The position numbers and the translations under genes were made by a program. DNA of 50,964 nucleotides from Turicibacter sp. (GTDB lineage Bacteria > Bacillota_I > Bacilli_A > MOL361 > Turicibacteraceae). Numbering within the stretch: the stretch's first letter is position 1; every line of letters starts with the position of its first letter. This document shows positions 45,733 to 50,964 of this stretch, piece after piece. The stretch spans positions 1-50,964 of the forward strand of contig WRAJ01000014.1 of assembly GCA_009780245.1 (NCBI GenBank), given 5' to 3'. The notes under the pieces are model-generated. The model worked only from the letters and a program-made list of their open reading frames with translations. It ran no database searches and was not told the DNA's origin.

Positions 45733-46125
45733 ATGTTTGGACCAAGATGTTTTTCTAGACCACGACCAAGGCCAATGTGTTGTGGCTCACACATGCACGT
45801 AGCGCCAATGCCGTTGCCAGCGCCATTACCAGCAGCGCCAATGATGCCAGGGCCGGTGATTCCATTAGGAGGGGCTTGCCAAATCACACACGGAGGAGCG
45901 GAAGTCGTTGTAGAACCAGCGCTACTAGCAGCACCAAATATTTTCCATCACCATAAGTGTGTCAAGCACATCCAGCCGGTGATCACACAAGATGTGCATC
46001 ACTACCATAGCCATCACAAGTACGTGGTTGAAGAGCAGAAGAAAGCTTGCGAAGTCGTTAGTCATGCTCACGGATTATGCGGACCACCAACGACGCAACC
46101 AGCACAGCCGTGTTGCGGGAGATAA
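45733..46125 (+). CDS. CotD-like His/Cys/Pro-rich protein
   Basis: A 130-residue protein of unusual composition. It has an N-terminal Arg/Pro/Cys part (RCFSRPRPRPMCC), a Met/Pro/Ala low-complexity stretch (APMPLPAPLPAAPMMPGPV), a His-rich middle (NIFHHHKCVKHIQPVITQDV then HHYHSHHKY) and a C-terminal CC. The layout resembles spore coat protein CotD of Bacillales, which would imply sporulation. Alternatively it binds metal. ATG 45733 follows GAGGAGGAA. Flanked by terminators, so monocistronic. Confidence 0.6.
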   Translation: MFGPRCFSRPRPRPMCCGSHMHVAPMPLPAPLPAAPMMPGPVIPLGGACQITHGGAEVVVEPALLAAPNIFHHHKCVKHIQPVITQDVHHYHSHHKYVVEEQKKACEVVSHAHGLCGPPTTQPAQPCCGR

Positions 46126-46145
46126 GCGAAAATTGTGGAGATACA

Positions 46146-46188
46146 AAAAAGTCTGACAGAACCACTCCTGTGGTACTTCAGACTTTTT
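46146..46188. terminator. Bidirectional terminator after the CotD-like gene
   Basis: AAAAAGTCTGA (46146-46156) and TCAGACTTTTT (46178-46188) pair, with an inner ACCAC/GTGGT stem; it sits between convergent genes. Confidence 0.9.
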
Positions 46189-46190
46189 AA

Positions 46191-46997
46191 TTAGGATTCA
46201 GTTTCAGCTTTTACGAATTTACCAACGATTGGCAATGGTTTTTTCTTACCTTGAATAGCATTGATCATCCCAATGATCATTAACACAAATGGCATAAGAT
46301 GTACAAGGTTGATCATGCCGATTAAGTAGTAGTGGAAGATGACCCCAGTTCCGTGATGCCAAGATAGCTCCGATACGGTGCCGAACGGACCACCCAGTGG
46401 CACAATCGTTCGGAAAAGACCGTCAAGAATGTCTTTAAAGATCACTAAAATCATGAAAAGAACAATGCTAGAAAGCAGTAAGGCGAAAGCCTGCTTAGCG
46501 TGGAATTTAGAAAATTTTGATTTGTTGTAGTAGCCAACAATTGCTGGGAAGAAGAAAAAGATATAACCAATGACAGCGACCCATTTGTTCGCTTCTTCGT
46601 CTGTTTTTGGCAAAGCTGGGGCTTGAACCGTTTCTGCCGCTTCAACAGTTGAACCGCATAAATGACAGAAGTTTTGTCCTTCCTCAACTGGCGATAGACA
46701 GGTTTCACACAAGTTCTCTGCTGCTTCTTCTTCCATCGCAGCAAGCGCTTCTGCTTCAACGGCTGCGGCAATTAGCTCTTCCTCCGTCTTTTGCACATCA
46801 TCGATCTGTTCCGTTAGCTCTTCTGCTTCCGCTTCGATGACAGCTTGAATCATTTCTTCTTTTACGCTTTTCGGACCTCTTTCAGACCCTTGTTCCCCAG
46901 CTGTTAAGTCATTGTCGATTTTGGTATGACACCTTGGGCACTCGCTTTGAGCGTCCGTGAGTGTCAAACCACATTCGGGACAATTTAAAATTTTCAT
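46191..46997 (-). CDS. Double zinc-ribbon membrane protein
   Basis: A 268-residue protein. Residues 5-26 form a zinc ribbon (CPECG...CPRCH). A long acidic, Glu/Ala-rich helical stretch (about 45-95) follows, then a second ribbon (CETCLSPVEEGQNFCHLCG) and a C-terminal membrane domain with three to four TM helices (WVAVIGYIFFFFPAIVGYY, LLLSSIVLFMILVIF, LVHLMPFVLMIIGMINAI) like DUF4870/Tic20 proteins. Function unknown. ATG 46997 follows AAGGATG. Confidence 0.75.
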   Translation of the reverse strand: MKILNCPECGLTLTDAQSECPRCHTKIDNDLTAGEQGSERGPKSVKEEMIQAVIEAEAEELTEQIDDVQKTEEELIAAAVEAEALAAMEEEAAENLCETCLSPVEEGQNFCHLCGSTVEAAETVQAPALPKTDEEANKWVAVIGYIFFFFPAIVGYYNKSKFSKFHAKQAFALLLSSIVLFMILVIFKDILDGLFRTIVPLGGPFGTVSELSWHHGTGVIFHYYLIGMINLVHLMPFVLMIIGMINAIQGKKKPLPIVGKFVKAETES

Positions 46998-47164
46998 CTC
47001 AATCCATCCTTATTATTTTCTAGTTTGCCGATGCTGATTCGTTAAGGCAAGTATGTTCTATGTAATATTTTTGCTATTTTTGATATAAGTTGTCAATTTG
47101 ACCAATTTCATTATATAATTTTTTTTAGAAAAATGCAACTTTTAAACACAATTCCTTTCTAGTG

Positions 47165-47173
47165 TGGTATAAT
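47165..47173 (+). promoter_or_regulatory. Extended -10 promoter of nrnA
   Basis: TGGTATAAT, an extended -10 element without a clear -35 box, 36 bases upstream of nrnA. Confidence 0.5.
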
Positions 47174-47208
47174 GAGGCCATATTTTAAGAATAGAAAGAG
47201 GAATTTTT

Positions 47209-48156
47209 GTGAATCTACAACAACAAATTTTAGAAAAAATTAAATCGTACGATAAGATCGTGATCCATCGTCACATTAGCCCTGATCCTGATGCGTTAGG
47301 TTCAACGCTAGGGTTTAAACAATTAATTCAAGATAATCTAACCGGCAAAGACGTTCGTGTCGTGGGCTATCAAGAAAAAAACCTTGAATGGTTAGGAAAA
47401 ATGGATGCGGTAGAGGAAGCTTTTTATCAAGGGGCACTTGTGATCGTCATGGACACGGCGAATTCGGTGCGCATTGACAATAAAAACTTTAGTAAAGGCG
47501 CCTTTCTCATTAAAATTGATCACCACCCAGGTGAGGATCATTATGGCAATCTGAATTTTGTTGATACGACCGCAGCATCGGTGTGTGAGATGATCACGCA
47601 TTTAGCGCTTGGGTACGGCTGGACATTTTCAGAGGAAGTGGCGATGCTCCTTTATTCGGGGATCATTTCTGACACGGGCCGCTTTTTATACGACACCATC
47701 ACGCCTAAAACGTTCGAAGCAGCCAAGTATTTATTTTCACTAGGCATTAACATTAGTGAGTTGAATCGCAACCTGTACAAGAAGCCCCTGAACGTCGTCA
47801 AAGCACAAGCTTACGTGTTGAGCAATTTTACGGTGACAGAAAACGGGGTTGCTTATTTCAAAATGTCAAAAGAAATACAAAAAGAATACGGCTTAACCAC
47901 TGGGACAAGAAGTCTGCTGGTTGATGTGCTCGCTAATATTGAAGGCATTCTTGTGCGTGTTTGTTTTTTTGAACAGGAGAAAGATCAAATCCGAGCGAAC
48001 ATTCGCTCAGAGGGTCCGCTCATTAATCAAATCGCTGAGCGTTATGATGGTGGCGGTCATCCGAAGGCATCCGGGGCGATGCTGTCAAAATGGGAAGCTG
48101 TTGATGATTTAATTGCTGAGTTAGACTTGGTTTGCCAGTATTTTTATGAGGAGTAA
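47209..48156 (+). CDS. nrnA: Bifunctional oligoribonuclease / PAP phosphatase NrnA
   Basis: DHH-DHHA1 phosphoesterase that degrades nano-RNA and 3'-phosphoadenosine 5'-phosphate. The 315-residue product has HRHISPDPDALGST (metal ligands), VIVMDTANSVRID, the DHH in LIKIDHHPGEDHYG, and the C-terminal GGGHPKASGAML substrate loop. GTG 47209 follows AGAGGAA. dnaE follows 79 bases downstream. Confidence 0.95.
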   Translation: MNLQQQILEKIKSYDKIVIHRHISPDPDALGSTLGFKQLIQDNLTGKDVRVVGYQEKNLEWLGKMDAVEEAFYQGALVIVMDTANSVRIDNKNFSKGAFLIKIDHHPGEDHYGNLNFVDTTAASVCEMITHLALGYGWTFSEEVAMLLYSGIISDTGRFLYDTITPKTFEAAKYLFSLGINISELNRNLYKKPLNVVKAQAYVLSNFTVTENGVAYFKMSKEIQKEYGLTTGTRSLLVDVLANIEGILVRVCFFEQEKDQIRANIRSEGPLINQIAERYDGGGHPKASGAMLSKWEAVDDLIAELDLVCQYFYEE

Positions 48157-48235
48157 GCGATCTGAAATTCAAAATGTCCCAAATCCTAAGATATCGCCCC
48201 AAAAGGGACAGTTGTAAAATGGTGTGGTGATCAGC

Positions 48236-50964
48236 ATGAGTTTTATTAATCTAAACGTCAGGTCTAGTTATTCGCTCTTAGGGAGTACGATTGAGATCGA
48301 TTCTTTGATTGCGTACGCGCAAGAACGGAAACTGACCACTTTATCGCTGGTTGAAGACGGTAGTATGCATAGCGCGGTAAAGTTTTTCATCGCATGCCAG
48401 AAAGCTGGTATTAAGCCGGTATTTGGTGTGAGTTTGACGGTAGTGGATAAAGAAGCGTCCAGTAAATGGACGCTTTTTGCGCGAAATCAAACGGGTTACC
48501 GGGTGTTACTGAAGTTAACGTCTGATGAGGCGCTCACCGGCAAAGTACAAGTGGAAGATGTTTTGGCTCATGCGCAACATCTCGTTGCTTGTGTGGACGT
48601 TGAGGCAGTAACGACGGGGTTTGATTTCATCACCGTGCCGGACCAGTTTTATTTAGGGATTAGCTCGGTATTAGGGTTGCAAAAGGCAAAGTCTTTACAA
48701 AACTTGCATGTGCCGTTTGTTTATTTGAACGAGGTCCGGGTTTTAAGTGAGGAAGATGTTCCGGTTTTGCAAGTTTTGCAAGCGATTAAGGAGAACGTGA
48801 AGATTAGTCAGGTGGATTTAGGCGGTGACTTGCATGTTTTAAGTGCACGTGCGGCTCGTTTACTAGGAGAACAAGATGCGTTTTTAGCAACGGCCATGGC
48901 AAACACCACCCAGATTGCCGAATTGTGTCAGGTGACATTGGATTTAGGGCGTAACTTGCTGCCGAAATTTGAGGTGCCGTCCGGGGATTCAGCGCTTGAT
49001 TATCTGCAGGCTTTATGTGAGCGGGGGGCGAAACGTCGGTACGGTAACAAGCTGACACCGCAGCATCAAGAGCGGCTCACATACGAACTCACGATCATTG
49101 GGAAAATGGGTTTTGCGGATTATTTTTTGATTGTGTGGGATTTTATTAAGTATGCGAAATCGAACGGGATTTTAGTGGGGCCCGGGCGTGGTTCGGCAGC
49201 GGGTTCGTTGGTATCGTATGTGTTAGGGATTACCGGTGTGGATCCAATTGCCTACGATTTACTGTTTGAACGATTTTTGAATCCAGAGCGGATTAGCCTC
49301 CCGGATATTGACATTGATTTTCAGGACGATCGCCGCGATGAAGTGATCGCGTATGTGAACGAAAAGTACGGAGAGTTTGCGGTTTGCCAGATTGCGACGT
49401 TCGGTACGTTTGCGACGCGTTCGTCTTGGCGCGATACGGCGCGGGTGCACGGGTTAGAGACTGCTCAGATTAACGCGGTAACGAAGCATTTGCGTTCAGG
49501 GATGTCGCTGGCTGGTAATTTAAAAGAGAACGCGGCCTTGCAGAGCTATTTAGAGTCGCACCCGAGCCAAAGGGCCGTTTATATGAAGGCGATGCGCATT
49601 GAAGGCTTTCCACGGCACGTCTCCACCCATGCAGCAGGGGTGATTATTTCGCCGGCTGATTTGCGCAATTTTACGGCGCTTGGGAAAGGGCCGACGGACG
49701 TTTATTTGTCGCAATACGAAGCCGGTGATTTAGAGGCGCTTGGGCTATTAAAGATGGACTTTTTAGGTTTGAGGAATTTAACGATGATCCAGGAAATTTC
49801 AGCCCAGGTTCGCGCTGAGGTTGATGGCGATTTCGACATCAACCGCATACCACTTGATGATAAATTGACTTACGAGCTCATTGCGAGTGCGAATACGACG
49901 GGGATTTTCCAGTTAGAATCGGGTGGTATGCGTGCGGCGCTGCGGCAAACACTGCCGAGCAACATCGAGGACATTATTTCGGTGCTGGCACTGTTTAGGC
50001 CCGGGCCGATGGCGAATATTCCGATGTTTGCCGCACGTAAGCACGGGCGCGACCGGATCATATACGATCATCCCACGCTGGAACCGATTCTTCGAAACAC
50101 ATACGGGGTCATTGTCTATCAGGAACAAATTATGCAGATTGTCAGTGTCGTCGCTGGCTATTCTTTAGGCGAAGCGGACATTTTGCGGCGCGCCATATCC
50201 AAGAAGGATAGCCAGGTCATGCAAGCAGAAAGCGAGAAATTTACACAACGCGCCCAGACCAGGGGCTATGACGCGCGGGTTGCAAAAAAGATTTTTGATT
50301 TGATTTTAAGGTTTGCAAATTACGGTTTTAACCGTTCGCACGCAGCTAGTTACGCGATGATTTCGTATCAGATGGCGTATTTAAAGGCGAACGTGCCGCA
50401 GTATTTTATGGTCTCGGTGTTGATCACACAGACCGGAAGTGCAAAGGGGACGGCGGCAGCCATTAAAGAGGCGCGTAGCCTTGGGATTGACGTGTTGCCT
50501 CCGAGTGTGAATGAAAGTGACAAGCGTTATCGAGCCTACGAAGGGAACATTCGTTTAGGATTTTTGTCAATCAAGCACATTGGTGTCGAAATGGCGAATA
50601 AGCTAGTGCTAGAACGAAAGAACGGCGCTTTCACCACCTTTTTTGATTTTGTTAAACGGACCCACGAATTTCTGGGTGAGAAGGTCTTGGCGGCTTTGAT
50701 TGACGTGGGTGCTTGCGATGAATTTGGCTACAGTCGGTCGTCGTTACATATCAATGTGGGGCGTGTCATGGACTTCGTGAAATACGACGGTGGTTTATTT
50801 GGAACAACCTTTGAAATGGAGACTGTGTCAGACGCGACACCGGATCACTTGGCGTTGATGGAGCGAGAAGTCGAATTATTTGGCTTCTATTTACAAACGC
50901 ATCCGATTCAATTATTTGATGAGCAAATCCGTGGGAATGGCTGGTTAGTCCCAAGTGACATTCA
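48236..50964 (+). CDS. dnaE: DNA polymerase III subunit alpha DnaE (3' end beyond window)
   Basis: Replicative polymerase subunit; 909 codons are visible and the frame is open to the edge. The PHP domain at the N-terminus (VRSSYSLLGSTIEID, LVEDGSMHSAVKFF, KAGIKPVFGVSL) has lost the usual HxH and DHG metal ligands. The polymerase core has VGPGRGSAAGSLVSYVLGIT and the catalytic PDIDIDFQDDRRDEV (near 356-370), GIFQLESGGMRAALR and YQEQIMQI. ATG 48236 follows GTGGTGAT. A DnaE1-type rather than PolC enzyme, since no exonuclease insertion is seen. Confidence 0.95.
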   Translation, partial: MSFINLNVRSSYSLLGSTIEIDSLIAYAQERKLTTLSLVEDGSMHSAVKFFIACQKAGIKPVFGVSLTVVDKEASSKWTLFARNQTGYRVLLKLTSDEALTGKVQVEDVLAHAQHLVACVDVEAVTTGFDFITVPDQFYLGISSVLGLQKAKSLQNLHVPFVYLNEVRVLSEEDVPVLQVLQAIKENVKISQVDLGGDLHVLSARAARLLGEQDAFLATAMANTTQIAELCQVTLDLGRNLLPKFEVPSGDSALDYLQALCERGAKRRYGNKLTPQHQERLTYELTIIGKMGFADYFLIVWDFIKYAKSNGILVGPGRGSAAGSLVSYVLGITGVDPIAYDLLFERFLNPERISLPDIDIDFQDDRRDEVIAYVNEKYGEFAVCQIATFGTFATRSSWRDTARVHGLETAQINAVTKHLRSGMSLAGNLKENAALQSYLESHPSQRAVYMKAMRIEGFPRHVSTHAAGVIISPADLRNFTALGKGPTDVYLSQYEAGDLEALGLLKMDFLGLRNLTMIQEISAQVRAEVDGDFDINRIPLDDKLTYELIASANTTGIFQLESGGMRAALRQTLPSNIEDIISVLALFRPGPMANIPMFAARKHGRDRIIYDHPTLEPILRNTYGVIVYQEQIMQIVSVVAGYSLGEADILRRAISKKDSQVMQAESEKFTQRAQTRGYDARVAKKIFDLILRFANYGFNRSHAASYAMISYQMAYLKANVPQYFMVSVLITQTGSAKGTAAAIKEARSLGIDVLPPSVNESDKRYRAYEGNIRLGFLSIKHIGVEMANKLVLERKNGAFTTFFDFVKRTHEFLGEKVLAALIDVGACDEFGYSRSSLHINVGRVMDFVKYDGGLFGTTFEMETVSDATPDHLALMEREVELFGFYLQTHPIQLFDEQIRGNGWLVPSDI

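Noticed and set aside
48236..48500. DnaE proofreading through the PHP domain
   Set aside because: The HxH and DHG metal ligands are absent, so an active PHP exonuclease is unlikely; degenerate PHP domains are common.

Overview
This window reads as part of the chromosome of a low-to-moderate GC, Gram-positive-type member of the Bacillota (Firmicutes). Support comes from the S8-to-L17 ribosomal cluster containing secY, adk, map and infA, strong AGGAGG ribosome binding sites, sigma-A promoters, a SAM-I riboswitch ahead of metNI, CdaA/CdaR, sortase, an LCP cell-wall enzyme and NrnA. Metabolism looks anaerobic and amino-acid fermenting, because a complete D-proline reductase (Stickland) cluster is present. 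I cannot name a genus from the sequence alone.

Layout. 1-7.9 kb: end of the spc operon and the alpha operon (rpsH to rplQ). 8.0-10.8 kb: glycolysis (pgk, an unrelated PH/SHOCT-type gene, tpiA). 10.9-30 kb: a selenium island. It has the UGA-reading tRNA-Sec on the minus strand, then the prd operon (prdC, prdA, a small conserved gene, prdB, prdD, prdE, prdF). prdC and prdB each carry an in-frame UGA that must be read as selenocysteine. Next come a TSUP-family permease and a YcxB-like gene. A convergent minus-strand operon follows, with two C_GCAxxG_C_C redox-type proteins and a TDT-family transporter broken by an amber codon; ahead of it lies a long structured leader ending in a terminator. A PadR/HAAS pair precedes the selenium operon selD-yedF-DUF3343-selB-cysteine desulfurase-selA. 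30-37 kb: a prolyl-tRNA synthetase lacking the editing domain, cdaA-cdaR, a SAM riboswitch, and metN-metI with metQ set apart by a highly structured gap. 37-51 kb: LCP protein, galU, galE, two tiny paralogous membrane proteins, a sigma factor, glnS, truA, sortase, a CotD-like His/Cys-rich protein, a zinc-ribbon membrane protein, nrnA, and dnaE running off the right edge.

How the genes fit together. PrdF makes D-proline from L-proline and PrdA/PrdB reduce it to 5-aminovalerate, probably with electrons delivered by PrdC. The catalytic selenium of PrdB and PrdC is supplied by the neighbouring SelD/SelA/SelB/tRNA-Sec machinery, with YedF, DUF3343 and the desulfurase as likely selenium-handling partners. 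The prd promoter carries a near-perfect CcpA (cre) operator, which suggests carbon-source control.

Most notable unexplained signals: (i) the riboswitch-like attenuator before the C_GCAxxG_C_C operon; (ii) an array of five 41-bp palindromes with alternating spacing and a covarying base pair upstream of glnS; (iii) other locus-private hairpin repeats, including one in the prdD-prdE gap at exactly the point where PrdA is self-cleaved; (iv) a ProRS without its editing domain; (v) a SelB whose G4 motif has lost its aspartate.
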